Assembly (NCBI RefSeq): GCF_002095395.1
Contig: NZ_MJEI01000087.1
Span: 1 to 64,000 of the forward strand
Reading direction: 5' to 3'
Source: Williamsia sp. 1135
GTDB taxonomy: Bacteria > Actinomycetota > Actinomycetes > Mycobacteriales > Mycobacteriaceae
Length of the DNA: 64,000 bases
Notes under the pieces: generated by a model
Seen by the model: the letters and a program-made list of their open reading frames with translations, nothing else
What the model was told of the DNA's origin: nothing
Databases searched by the model: none
Position numbers and translations under genes: made by a program
Part shown: positions 10,420 through 18,552 of the stretch, in pieces
Layout of the letters: the number at the start of each line of letters is the position of its first letter
How positions within the stretch are numbered: position 1 is the first letter of the stretch

Positions 10420-11067
10420 TCAGCGCGTCACAGGCGCGGTCCAGATACCGACGATCGCGTCGATCAGGTCGGTCCCGAAGTCGTGCCAGCCGATGGGGTC
10501 TGGGTCGCCCTCGCCTGCGAGCCGCAACTCTCGTTCGGCACACATGTGGACCATCAGCGACCGGCCCATGTCGGCCCGGGCGCGGCGAATACCCTCGGGC
10601 AGATCGTCCAGGGTCTTCCCGAGCCCGGATACCAACTTCGCCAGACTCGGTGAGGCCCCGGACGCCTCGGTGTAGACGAGGACGCGCAGGGTCGGATCGG
10701 TGAGCACCTGAGCGTTGAAGCGGGCGTACCAGGAGGGTGTGCCGAGCGCGGCGAGATGCTCGGTCGACGGACGCACCAGGCAGGTGACCCAGTCGCGAAC
10801 GTCGGTCGAACCTTCGATCTCGTGCAGCGCGGCAGCGCGCAGTTCCTCGATCTGTCCCGCGTGCTTCGTCACGATCGCCCGCACCAGGTCGGTCTTGGTC
10901 CCGAAGTGGTAACCGACAGCGGCGTTGTTGCCTTGTCCGGCCGCCTCGCTCACCTGCCGATTCGACACCGCGAACAGCCCGTGTTCGGCGAACAGTCGCT
11001 CTGCCGCGACCAGGATCCGGTCGCGGGTCGCGGCCGATCGGGTGGATCGCTCGGTGTCGGAGACCAT
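10420..11067 (-). CDS. TetR-family transcriptional regulator
   Basis: A 215-aa predicted DNA-binding regulator. The N-terminal TetR helix-turn-helix is clear: TRDRILVAAERLFAEHGLFA, then SNRQVSEAAGQGNNAAVGYH and FGTKTDLVRAIV. The C-terminal ligand-binding part is not assignable to a known effector. It starts 11 bp downstream of the trpG/pabA stop, so the two are probably co-transcribed. ATG at 11067 is preferred, with GTG immediately before it as the alternative. Targets are unknown. Confidence 0.85.
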   Translation of the reverse strand: MVSDTERSTRSAATRDRILVAAERLFAEHGLFAVSNRQVSEAAGQGNNAAVGYHFGTKTDLVRAIVTKHAGQIEELRAAALHEIEGSTDVRDWVTCLVRPSTEHLAALGTPSWYARFNAQVLTDPTLRVLVYTEASGASPSLAKLVSGLGKTLDDLPEGIRRARADMGRSLMVHMCAERELRLAGEGDPDPIGWHDFGTDLIDAIVGIWTAPVTR

Positions 11068-11078
11068 CACGTGTCCCG

Positions 11079-11774
11079 TCAGCCGAGAGCTGCGGCGACC
11101 TGGTCTTCGAGGATGCGTACCTGACCATCGGGCACGATCATCCCGCAGACCGTCAGCCAGTTCGCCAGCATCCGGTGCCCGCCCTGGGTGAGCACACTCT
11201 CGGGGTGGAACTGGACTCCGTGGATCGGCAGTTCGCGGTGGCGCATGGCCATCACGATGCCGGTGCCGGTCTCCGCGGTGACCACCAACTCGGCCGGGAT
11301 CGTCTCCGGGAGAACGGTCAGCGAGTGATATCTGGTGGCCGTGAACGGATTCGGCAGACCCGCCAGGACACCGTCGTCGTCGTGTGAGACGAGTGAGGTC
11401 TTGCCGTGCAGCAACTCCGGCGCACGGTCGACAGTGGCACCGAACGCCGCGCCGATCGCCTGATGCCCGAGGCAGACCCCGAGCAACGGGGTCTCGCTCG
11501 AGGCGGCCGCTCCGACCAGAGGCATCGTGGCACCGGCCCGCTGCGGCGTGCCTGGCCCGGGCGAGAGCAGCACCCCGTCGAAGTCAGCGATCGCGGTGGT
11601 CGGGTCGGCGAGCCTGGCGTCGTCGTTACGCCACACCTCGGCATGCACCCCCAACTGTCCGAGGTACTGGACGAGGTTGTAGACGAAGCTGTCGTAGTTG
11701 TCGACGACGAGGATGCGGGCGGGGGCCTGCCCCTGGTCGATCGTTTCGGTCACGGCGTGGATCGGGTCGGTCAC
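11079..11774 (-). CDS. trpG: class I glutamine amidotransferase, anthranilate/aminodeoxychorismate synthase component II
   Basis: Supplies ammonia from glutamine for anthranilate or 4-amino-4-deoxychorismate synthesis. The 231-aa protein shows the class I amidotransferase landmarks: VVDNYDSFVYNL near the N-terminus, LSPGPGTP, the nucleophile Cys in LGVCLGHQAIG, and His/Glu in VQFHPES. The gene beside crgA and pknB in mycobacteria is called trpG or pabA; sequence alone does not decide which partner it serves, and no trpE or pabB is adjacent. The GTG start at 11774 gives a 19-residue extension before the conserved ILVVDNYDSF. Confidence 0.9.
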   Translation of the reverse strand: MTDPIHAVTETIDQGQAPARILVVDNYDSFVYNLVQYLGQLGVHAEVWRNDDARLADPTTAIADFDGVLLSPGPGTPQRAGATMPLVGAAASSETPLLGVCLGHQAIGAAFGATVDRAPELLHGKTSLVSHDDDGVLAGLPNPFTATRYHSLTVLPETIPAELVVTAETGTGIVMAMRHRELPIHGVQFHPESVLTQGGHRMLANWLTVCGMIVPDGQVRILEDQVAAALG

Positions 11775-11873
11775 AACGATCAGGCTACCTGGGACGACGC
11801 CACGGCTTCACATCTCTATTGCCTGGTGAGCTAGGTTGTAGTGACACGTTTTGCCCGCGAACCGAGGAATTCT

Positions 11874-12164
11874 ATGCCCAAGTCAAAGGTCCGCAAGAAG
11901 ACCGATTACACGATCAACCCGGCGAGCCGCACTCCGGTCAAGGTGAAAACCGGACCGTCGAGCACGGTCTATGTTTCGACGATGCTCGGCCTGATGCTGC
12001 TCGGCCTGCTGTGGCTGATCGTCTTCTACCTGGTCGCCACCCCCGAATCGCTCGGCGCCGACGGCAAGATCCTGAACTGGATGTACGAACTCGGACCGTG
12101 GAATTTCCTCATCGGATTCGGCTTCATGGTTGCCGGACTGCTGATGACCATGAAGTGGCGCTGA
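11874..12164 (+). CDS. crgA: cell division protein CrgA
   Basis: Small membrane protein that helps assemble the septum and, in mycobacteria, contacts FtsZ, FtsQ, FtsI, PbpA and CwsA. The 96-aa product begins [14 protein letters not shown] and has two membrane helices (about residues 38-60 and 74-93), ending MTMKWR. Length and both helices fit the family. ATG at 11874 follows GAGGAAT. The upstream region is shared divergently with trpG. Confidence 0.95.
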   Translation: MPKSKVRKKTDYTINPASRTPVKVKTGPSSTVYVSTMLGLMLLGLLWLIVFYLVATPESLGADGKILNWMYELGPWNFLIGFGFMVAGLLMTMKWR

Positions 12165-12196
12165 CCTCGACCTCGATGCCTGTGAGCACCCGAACT

Positions 12197-12274
12197 ACAT
12201 GTGTGTAATTCATCCACAGCTGTGGAACAACATGTGTGTAACTAGTCCCCATTGTGGATAAGGCCTGTGGATAA
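12197..12274 (+). promoter_or_regulatory. cluster of DnaA-box-like sites between crgA and the PH-domain gene
   Basis: Two perfect consensus boxes (TTATCCACA read on the minus strand) lie at 12253-12261 and 12266-12274, 13 bp apart and in the same orientation. Upstream is a perfect 14-bp palindrome TCCACAGCTGTGGA at 12213-12226, equal to two inverted box cores. It is flanked by two identical copies of ACATGTGTGTAA at 12197-12208 and 12230-12241. DnaA binding here is inference from the motifs. Confidence 0.65.
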
Positions 12275-12731
12275 CTCTGCTTCGTCGACCCTGTCGTGGT
12301 CGACACCTCCCGCGATGGCGGGCGTCATGGTCGCCGGCGGAGTGCTGTTGGGCGGCGCCGCCCTGGTCGCGGGACCCGATCCCGCGGGGGTCCTGCTGAT
12401 GGTCATCGCCGCGGTGCTGCTGCTCGTACTCGGCGCCATCGGATTGCGCGTCCGCCCGCGACTGGCGGTGGTCGACACCCACACCCTCGCGATCAGGACG
12501 CTCACCGGTGGTGTCCGGCGCTATGCGTTCGACGAGGTCCGCCGAGCCCAGGTGATCAGCTACCCGCGACTAGGCAGGCGGGTGCCGCACCTGGAGTTCG
12601 ACATCGATGACGCGACCGCCCACGACGGCGAACGGTTGGTGATCTTCGGACGCTGGGATCTGGGTGTGAACCCGCTCGACGTCGCCGACGCGCTCCGGGA
12701 GGCCGGGCTGGCGATACAGGAACGGAAGTAA
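12267..12731 (+). CDS. PH-domain membrane protein (Rv0010c-like)
   Basis: A 154-aa membrane protein of unknown function. It has two closely spaced hydrophobic segments (about residues 15-60) followed by a bacterial PH-like domain typical of this locus (RPRLAVVDTHTLAIRTL and RWDLGVNPLDVADAL). Gene position between crgA and ppiA matches Rv0010c. The start is uncertain: GTG at 12267 lies inside a DnaA-box motif, TTG at 12252 would be longer, and ATG at 12315 would be shorter. It converges on the rhomboid gene with an 18-bp gap. Confidence 0.75.
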   Translation: MDNSASSTLSWSTPPAMAGVMVAGGVLLGGAALVAGPDPAGVLLMVIAAVLLLVLGAIGLRVRPRLAVVDTHTLAIRTLTGGVRRYAFDEVRRAQVISYPRLGRRVPHLEFDIDDATAHDGERLVIFGRWDLGVNPLDVADALREAGLAIQERK

Positions 12732-12749
12732 CCATCCCGCTTTCGCGAG

Positions 12750-13628
12750 TTACAAGGTCTGGGCGCGGGCGACACTGAGCACCAGCGCAAGCACGATGAG
12801 GCCACCCATCACGATCCACCCGATCGCTGCGGCGTTGCGGGCGGTCTTCTTGCCGGCAGGCAGCAGTTCGGGACCGTAGAGGACCCCGGCGGCAGCCGCC
12901 GCCCCGAAGAACAGGCCACCCATGTGGGCCCACAATGAGATGTTCGGGATGGTCAGCGACAGCACCACGTTGATGCCGATGACGCCGAGGACCATGCCGG
13001 CCGGGATCTTGGCCTTGAGAACCACCACGAGCGTCGCACCCATCAGACCGAAGATCGCACCCGAGGCGCCGGCGTTGATCGCCAGCGGGTTCTCGAAGAG
13101 CATCACCAGCGCGCTGCCACCGAGCAGTGAGGTGAGATAGATCCCGACGAATCGCGCTGTGCCGAGGGTGATCTCGACGTCGCGGCCGAGAATGTAGAGC
13201 GAGAACATATTGACCGCGACGTGGATCAACGAAAAGTGCAGGAACCCGGCGGTGAGCACGCGCCAGTACTCGCCCGACGCCATGAAGGGTCCCCAGAGGG
13301 CGCCTTCGGTGAACACCTCCGAGGAACGCAGTTCCGTGACGCTGCCGGCCTGGAGGGCGGTGATCGCAAAGATGACGAGGTTCACCGCGAGCAGGGTGTA
13401 GGTGGCGTACGGCCTGCTCGCACCGATGGTGCGGGCCCGCGGGACGCGGTTCCCCGCCGCCCGGACGCAGTCGACGCAATGCTGGCCGACTGCGGCCGGG
13501 TGCAGACACTCAGGGCAGGCCGGACGGCCGCACCGGCTGCATGACAAACCTGTCGGGCGATCGGGGTGCCGAACGCACACCTGGGCCGGGGGCGATGGAC
13601 GCCCGGGCACCGGGGGCTGGAATGTCAC
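12750..13628 (-). CDS. rhomboid-family intramembrane serine protease with N-terminal zinc-ribbon-like domain
   Basis: A 292-aa polytopic protein. Residues about 16-60 form a cysteine/histidine-rich B-box-like module (CVRHPDRPTGLSCSRCGRPA, then CPECLHPAAVGQHCVDC). The rhomboid core follows with about six helices. The catalytic dyad is visible: Ser near residue 190 in GASGAIFG and His near 234 in AHMGG, and the family WR motif is in EYWRVLTAGFLH. Substrates are unknown. It starts 10 bp after the ppiA stop, so the two form an operon. The start codon is GTG. Confidence 0.9.
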   Translation of the reverse strand: MTFQPPVPGRPSPPAQVCVRHPDRPTGLSCSRCGRPACPECLHPAAVGQHCVDCVRAAGNRVPRARTIGASRPYATYTLLAVNLVIFAITALQAGSVTELRSSEVFTEGALWGPFMASGEYWRVLTAGFLHFSLIHVAVNMFSLYILGRDVEITLGTARFVGIYLTSLLGGSALVMLFENPLAINAGASGAIFGLMGATLVVVLKAKIPAGMVLGVIGINVVLSLTIPNISLWAHMGGLFFGAAAAAGVLYGPELLPAGKKTARNAAAIGWIVMGGLIVLALVLSVARAQTL

Positions 13629-13638
13629 ATAAAACCGA

Positions 13639-14178
13639 TCAGGACTCGATGGTGATCTTCTGGATGATCACGTCTTCGAGCGGACGGTCACGACGGTCGG
13701 TCGAGACGGCCTCGATCTTGTCGACGACCTTCTTGGACTCCTCGTCCTCGACGACACCGAAGATGGTGTGCTTGCGGTTGAGGTGCGGAGTCGGGCCGAC
13801 GGTGATGAAGAACTGCGAGCCGTTGGTGCCGGGCCCGGCGTTCGCCATGGCCAGCAGGTACGGCTGGCTGAAGGTCAACTCGGGATGGAACTCGTCTTCG
13901 AACTCGTATCCCGGGCCGCCCATGCCGGTGCCCGTGGGGTCGCCGCCCTGGAGCATGAAGCCCGAGATGATGCGGTGGAAGACAGCGCCATCGTAGAACG
14001 GCCCCGCGTCGCCGCCGGAAGCGTTCGGCTTGGAGTAGTCCTTGCTGCCATCGGCCAGGCCGGTGAAGTTGGCAACCGTCTTGGGTGCGTGGTTTCCGAA
14101 CAGGGCGATCCTGATGTCACCGTTGTTGGTGTGCAGGATCGCGGTTGCGGTTTTCAATGCTGTGGTCACGACCTCCAT
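13639..14178 (-). CDS. ppiA: cyclophilin-type peptidyl-prolyl cis-trans isomerase PpiA
   Basis: Catalyses proline isomerisation during folding. The 179-aa protein contains the cyclophilin core, including FHRIISGFMLQGGDPTGTG, ANAGPGTNGSQFFI and LNRKHTIFG, with the active-site Arg, Gln and Trp/His-region residues of single-domain bacterial cyclophilins. No signal peptide is seen, so it is cytoplasmic. ATG at 14178 is preceded by AGGTGG; an upstream in-frame extension of 85 residues overlaps the divergent GAF gene and is rejected. Confidence 0.93.
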   Translation of the reverse strand: MEVVTTALKTATAILHTNNGDIRIALFGNHAPKTVANFTGLADGSKDYSKPNASGGDAGPFYDGAVFHRIISGFMLQGGDPTGTGMGGPGYEFEDEFHPELTFSQPYLLAMANAGPGTNGSQFFITVGPTPHLNRKHTIFGVVEDEESKKVVDKIEAVSTDRRDRPLEDVIIQKITIES

Positions 14179-14242
14179 GGTGCCACCTGGCCGCCACCGG
14201 GCCTGAGCTGGAGTACGTTTACCAGTAGCGATGGGAGCTGAC

Positions 14243-15064
14243 ATGAGCGGTACCTCGGGCCGCGACGCACATCCCTCGAGCGGCGGCGGTGACCCGCACG
14301 AAGTGGACGATCGCAATACTCCGGCGACGGACTCAGCACGCAACCCGGTGTTCCTCGGTGTCGGACAACTCTGCGAAACAGCGGTCCGTCTGTCCGGCGT
14401 CGACGGCGCAGCCGTGGCGTTGCTGACCCGCAAGAGCCGGGTCCGGGATCTCGTCTACGCCACCGACGCGATTTCCCAGCAGATCGACGAGCTGCAGTTC
14501 ACCCTCGGCGAGGGACCTTGCCTCGACGCTTTTTACAACAGGGCTCCGCATCTGGTGCCCGACTTACGCGATCGGTCAGCGCTGGAGCGGTGGCCGGTGT
14601 TCAGCGGCGAGGCATTTGCCGTCGGGGCCCGTGCCGTGTTCGCCTTTCCCGTCGTGGAAGGCGGTCATCCGCTCGGCGTGCTCGAGCTCTACCGTCGCAC
14701 GGAGGGTGAGCTCGAGACGTCCGCTCACACCGCGGCCATCACCATCGCCAACACCGCCGGACTCACGGTCCGTCGCAACTGGGACGAATACCTGACGTCC
14801 GTCGACGACGCCGCCCACGATCCTGACACCGCGGCCGAGGGCTTACTTCCCTCGCCGCTCGACGCGCCCGACGAGTTCTCGCGCTCCCAGGTCTACCTGG
14901 CATCGGGCATGGTTGCGGTGCAGCTCGCCATCCCGGCGTCCGAGGCCCTGGATCGACTGCGCGCCTTTTCCTACCAACACGGGCGATCCATCAAGGACGT
15001 GGCCGACCAGATCGTCGCCCGCCGCCTCACTCTCCGTGACACCGATGAGCTGGAGGGCCGATGA
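14243..15064 (+). CDS. GAF-ANTAR domain protein 1
   Basis: A 273-aa soluble regulator candidate. After a disordered polar N-terminus, a GAF sensor domain occupies about residues 35-175 (GEGPCLDAFYNRAPHLVPDL is the typical core). A C-terminal ANTAR-like helical module (about 220-268) follows, with ASGMVAVQL, EALDRLRAFSY and IKDVADQIV. ANTAR domains bind paired hexaloop hairpins in nascent RNA and act as antiterminators in characterised cases. ATG at 14243 has GGGAG upstream; ATG at 14231 is the alternative. It is the first of three similar genes, all on the + strand. Confidence 0.85.
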   Translation: MSGTSGRDAHPSSGGGDPHEVDDRNTPATDSARNPVFLGVGQLCETAVRLSGVDGAAVALLTRKSRVRDLVYATDAISQQIDELQFTLGEGPCLDAFYNRAPHLVPDLRDRSALERWPVFSGEAFAVGARAVFAFPVVEGGHPLGVLELYRRTEGELETSAHTAAITIANTAGLTVRRNWDEYLTSVDDAAHDPDTAAEGLLPSPLDAPDEFSRSQVYLASGMVAVQLAIPASEALDRLRAFSYQHGRSIKDVADQIVARRLTLRDTDELEGR

Positions 15065-15086
15065 ATCCCATCCCCGGAAGTGCTTC

Positions 15087-15881
15087 GTGATCGACACCGA
15101 TCGTTCCCGCGTCGCGATCTCCGACGTCACCAGCACCCTCACCACTGACTTCGATCTGCCCGCGCTGCTGCAGACGGTGGTCGAACACGCGCGGTCATGC
15201 TTCGACGCCTACTCGGCGGTCATCGTGCTGCTCGACGAACGACGCACCCTGGGCGAGGGCGGACTCCACATCGTCGCCGAGGCGACCCGAACCGACGCCA
15301 GCGCCGACTGGTCACTCAACACCAGCGGTCCGGCGCTGATCAGCGCACGCGACGGCGCGGTCTCCCTCGTCACCGATCTCGCCCTGGCCGAGGACACCCG
15401 CTGGCCCGATTACCGGTCCCGAGCAGTCGCAGCGGGCCTACGCGGGGTTCGTGCCTTCCCACTCCGGACACCTGGGGCCGCGATCGGGTCGATGATCGTG
15501 CACACCGAACAGCCCTGGGGAAACAGGCTGCCGCCGGGCGATTTCGGACAGATCCTCGCCGATCTCACCGCCGTCGCCCTCAGCGCCGGAAACTCGCGGG
15601 ACCGCCGCGACAGCGTTGCCGGCACCGTCGACGCCGTGCTCGAGGGCACCATCCTCGTGACAACCGCGGTCGGGATCATCGCCGAACACTTCGCGCTCGA
15701 GGTCATCCACGCACGCCATCGCCTGTCGCGGCTCGCCCGGTCCCATGACGTCACCGTCACCGAATATGCGCGCACGGTGGTCGACGCCCAGAACCGGTCT
15801 CCTCGTGACCCCGGGGCGACAGGAGTGTTCGACACTCCGCCGGAGCTCCAGCCGCCGCGACACATCGACGCCCGGGGGTGA
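15087..15881 (+). CDS. GAF-ANTAR domain protein 2
   Basis: A 264-aa protein starting VIDTDRSRVAISDVTSTLTT. The GAF domain spans about residues 10-170 and includes LVTDLALAEDTRWPDYRSRA. The C-terminal helical region (about 180-240) resembles ANTAR but is divergent: EGTILVTTAVGIIAEHF, then ARHRLSRLARSHDV. GTG at 15087 follows GGAAG; it lies 22 bp after gene 1 and its stop overlaps the start of gene 3. The weak ANTAR match suggests altered RNA binding or a partner role. Confidence 0.8.
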   Translation: MIDTDRSRVAISDVTSTLTTDFDLPALLQTVVEHARSCFDAYSAVIVLLDERRTLGEGGLHIVAEATRTDASADWSLNTSGPALISARDGAVSLVTDLALAEDTRWPDYRSRAVAAGLRGVRAFPLRTPGAAIGSMIVHTEQPWGNRLPPGDFGQILADLTAVALSAGNSRDRRDSVAGTVDAVLEGTILVTTAVGIIAEHFALEVIHARHRLSRLARSHDVTVTEYARTVVDAQNRSPRDPGATGVFDTPPELQPPRHIDARG

Positions 15882-16603
15882 GAGCGGTGACGGACTTGAG
15901 AGCGGTGACGGCCGATCTGGCCGAACACATCCGCATGCGGCTGCCGGAAGGAATCACCGCCGTGCTCGAGGGAATCATGTCGAGCGCGGTCGACACCGTG
16001 CCCGGTGCGGAATCCGGCGGGATCACGATCATCTCGAAGGGCCACCATGTCGGCTCGACAGCCGCCACCCACCCAACGGCTGCGCTCGTCGATTCTCTAC
16101 AGAGCCAGTTGGGACAGGGTCCCTGCGTCGACGCCGCCCTGCAGTCGGACACAGTGCGAGCCGATGACCTCTCCTCCGAGAGCCGTTGGCCCGCATTCAC
16201 CGCAGCGGTGTTGGCGCAGAGTCCGATCCGCTCGAGTCTGTCGTTTCGGCTGTACACCGATCGGGAGGCGGCAGGTGCACTCAACCTCTATTCAGAAACA
16301 CCGGGTGCATTCAGGGCCGGCGCCGAGGAGATCGGCCTGGTACACGCCACGCATGCGGCCGTAACCCTCTTTGCGGCGCGAAGGAACAGTGAGTTCGACA
16401 GCGCGTTGGCCTCGCGAGATGTGATCGGACAGGCCAAGGGCATGATCATGGAACGTTACGACCTCGACGCCGTACAGGCTTTCGATCTGCTCAAGCGCCT
16501 TTCTCAAGACGCCAATACGCGGCTCGCAGACGTCGCCCGGAAGCTGGTGCTGCGTGAGCATCCCCCCACCGCGTCCCCGATCGAGGCGCCTCGGGGGCAC
16601 TAG
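15878..16603 (+). CDS. GAF-ANTAR domain protein 3
   Basis: A 241-aa protein with a GAF domain (about residues 25-170; LGQGPCVDAALQSDTVRADD) and a canonical ANTAR domain (about 175-230). The latter shows ALASRDVIGQAKGMIMERYD, AFDLLKRLSQDANTRL and ADVARKLV. Of the three neighbours it has the best-preserved ANTAR module, so it is the most likely RNA-binding antiterminator. GTG at 15878 overlaps the preceding stop by 4 bp; GTG at 15887 is possible. The RNA target is unknown. Confidence 0.88.
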   Translation: MRAVTDLRAVTADLAEHIRMRLPEGITAVLEGIMSSAVDTVPGAESGGITIISKGHHVGSTAATHPTAALVDSLQSQLGQGPCVDAALQSDTVRADDLSSESRWPAFTAAVLAQSPIRSSLSFRLYTDREAAGALNLYSETPGAFRAGAEEIGLVHATHAAVTLFAARRNSEFDSALASRDVIGQAKGMIMERYDLDAVQAFDLLKRLSQDANTRLADVARKLVLREHPPTASPIEAPRGH

Positions 16604-16670
16604 GGTGGAGTCATCTGAGCCGAGACCACCCGGGCGCGAGCGAGTCGGCGCTCGACACAAGGAGGCATAT

Positions 16671-17288
16671 ATGAGCAAGCTCGAATCCGAACTCAAGGCA
16701 GTACGCGACCGAGCCGTCGCACTGAGCGCCGGACAGCGGGTCAAGCTCGGCACCCGGCAGTCGCTCGCCGGGTTGTCGAATGTGACCCGCGGATCGGTAG
16801 GACTGAGCGCCGCCGGCCTCCGCACATCCGCAGCAGGGGCCGGAGCCGCGACGCAGAGCGCAGCGACGGCGCTGCTGTCCGGCGCCAAGAAACTCACCGC
16901 CCAGGCGCGGTCCACCGAGGCCGGCCTCGCCGCCGACGCCAAGCGCCACGGCTCGCACTACCTGGACAAGGCCTCGGACGTCTTCCCGGTGCACATCACC
17001 AACCCGACGGTCGTGTCCGGACTCGAGCGCGCCGGCCTCGCCGACGCGTTGCCCGAACAGTTGGCCACCACGCGGCCGCCATCACGGCGCCGATTCAAGA
17101 TCGCGTTGGTCTCGATCGCCGTCCTCGCCGCGGGGGCCGCAGCCTTCTCCATCTCTCGGCGCACCCGGCCGCAACCACCGAGCGTCGCCGCGGCCCCGCC
17201 GCGCCTGGCAGACGTGCCCGTCGCCGGCGAAGAAGCCAAAACGCTGGATCCGGCCGCTCCCTCGGCCAACGGGCAGTCGAGCAGCTGA
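16671..17288 (+). CDS. cwsA: CwsA-like cell wall synthesis protein
   Basis: A 205-aa protein with an Ala/Ser-rich helical N-terminal half and one C-terminal membrane helix (about residues 143-163) just after a basic RRRFK stop-transfer motif; SRRTRPQPPSV follows the helix. The helix and flanking residues resemble Rv0008c (CwsA), which sits between ppiA and the gyrA-side tRNAs in M. tuberculosis and interacts with CrgA and Wag31. The N-terminal part is longer than the 145-aa mycobacterial protein and diverged. ATG at 16671 has GGAGG 6 bases upstream. Assignment rests on the helix pattern and synteny. Confidence 0.65.
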   Translation: MSKLESELKAVRDRAVALSAGQRVKLGTRQSLAGLSNVTRGSVGLSAAGLRTSAAGAGAATQSAATALLSGAKKLTAQARSTEAGLAADAKRHGSHYLDKASDVFPVHITNPTVVSGLERAGLADALPEQLATTRPPSRRRFKIALVSIAVLAAGAAAFSISRRTRPQPPSVAAAPPRLADVPVAGEEAKTLDPAAPSANGQSSS

Positions 17289-17316
17289 CCTGCCGGAGGC
17301 AGGTACCGTGTGACTC

Positions 17317-17967
17317 GTGAGTTATGACAGTGGTGAGGGCCGGCGCCGGCGAGATGTCGAACCGATTCCGGCCTGGGAGCAGCGGGGCGGGTCCACCGGG
17401 CCTGCTCCCGCGTACCGGCCTGCCCCACAAGGTCCGGCGGGTCCCCCACCTCAGGGCCCCGGCGGTCAGCAGCCATTTCGCGGCCGTGGTGGTCCGCCCC
17501 AGGGTCCGGCCTCGCAGGGCCCAGGGGCTCCCCCCGTCCGCAGGCCGCCCCCGCCCTACTCCCCCGCACCACTGAGTGGACCTGCTGCCGGAATCGGGGC
17601 ACACCCCGGTCCCGCCACCAACTCGAATGCCTACTCCCAGACCGCGGACCCCGCCGACACCCGCAACGACGAGCCGCAGCACACATACGGCCATGATGAG
17701 GAGTCCGGAGCGCAGATGAGTCCCGCACCGGCCCGCCGGACGAACAAGACCAACGTCACCGCGATCGTCGCTCTGATCCTGTCCGTGATCGGACTGACCT
17801 TTCTCATCGGCATCGTCTGCGGCCATGTGGCCCGCGCGCAGATTCGTCGTACCGGCGAGCAGGGTGCATCGTTCGCGGTGGCCGCTCTCTGGGTCGGCTA
17901 TCTCTATCTCGCGGCGGGGATCCTGGTTCTCGGCGGATACCTCTACATCGTCGGTAAGGGAAGCTGA
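17317..17967 (+). CDS. proline-rich DUF4190 membrane protein
   Basis: A 216-aa protein of unknown function. Residues 1 to about 135 are disordered and rich in Pro, Gly and Gln. The C-terminal DUF4190 domain has two membrane helices (about 146-168 and 188-210) with the family's small-residue loop CGHVARAQIRRTGEQGASFA. DUF4190 proteins often follow wall or division genes in actinobacteria, but no activity is known. The start codon is GTG; the gene lies 28 bp after the CwsA-like gene. Confidence 0.8.
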   Translation: MSYDSGEGRRRRDVEPIPAWEQRGGSTGPAPAYRPAPQGPAGPPPQGPGGQQPFRGRGGPPQGPASQGPGAPPVRRPPPPYSPAPLSGPAAGIGAHPGPATNSNAYSQTADPADTRNDEPQHTYGHDEESGAQMSPAPARRTNKTNVTAIVALILSVIGLTFLIGIVCGHVARAQIRRTGEQGASFAVAALWVGYLYLAAGILVLGGYLYIVGKGS

Positions 17968-18016
17968 AGGCACCGCACGTCTGTCGACAGACGCCCGCCC
18001 GTGGTCGAATTGACCC

Positions 18017-18532
18017 ATGGATTCAGAAAAACCTCGCGAGATCCGGATAGGCAATGCTGAGCGCACCTCGGCACTCGAGGCGCTGGGTGAGCACTACACC
18101 AGCGGGCGACTCGACAACGCCGAGTATTCGGAGCGCGTCGATGCGGTCACCACGGCACACACTCGATCAGAGTTGTCGGAGTTGTTCATGGATCTGCCGG
18201 AGCCGACGCCGTTCGGCCCCGGTGACGGCAGCTCTGCGCTGACCCCCGCGGCCCGGGCTGCGGCGGCCCCGGTTCCCAGCCCCGGACGCAGGGACAAGGT
18301 GATGCGGACGCTGCACCTGTTCGCCTCCGGCGGCACGGTGCTGGTCTTCCTCCTGCTCTTGGCACTCGGAGTACCGATGGCGTGGCTCGTGTTCATCGTG
18401 CTCCCCCTGTTGTTCGGCGCCATCCGGATCTGGGCAGGCCCCGACAACACCGAAGCACCAGGGCTCGACGCCGACGAGCAGCAGCGGCGACGTGACATCG
18501 AATCACGCCGCCGAGGCGAACTCGGCTACTGA
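18017..18532 (+). CDS. DUF1707 (SHOCT-like) two-helix membrane protein
   Basis: A 171-aa protein. The N-terminal DUF1707 domain (about residues 7-62) shows IRIGNAERTSALEALGEHYT, SGRLDNAEYSERVDA and LSELFMDLP. A short linker, a hydrophobic hairpin (about 100-138) and a charged tail (DADEQQRRRDIESRR) follow. Function is unknown; the family is abundant in actinobacteria and often associated with membrane stress or transport genes. It converges on the LLM oxidoreductase gene. Confidence 0.82.
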   Translation: MDSEKPREIRIGNAERTSALEALGEHYTSGRLDNAEYSERVDAVTTAHTRSELSELFMDLPEPTPFGPGDGSSALTPAARAAAAPVPSPGRRDKVMRTLHLFASGGTVLVFLLLLALGVPMAWLVFIVLPLLFGAIRIWAGPDNTEAPGLDADEQQRRRDIESRRRGELGY

Positions 18533-18552
18533 GAGTCGACCGATCGGGCCGA

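Noticed and set aside
8833-10653. 606-aa + strand frame overlapping pknB
   Set aside because: Out of frame with the clear kinase-PASTA protein and rich in Arg/Gly as expected for a shifted frame.
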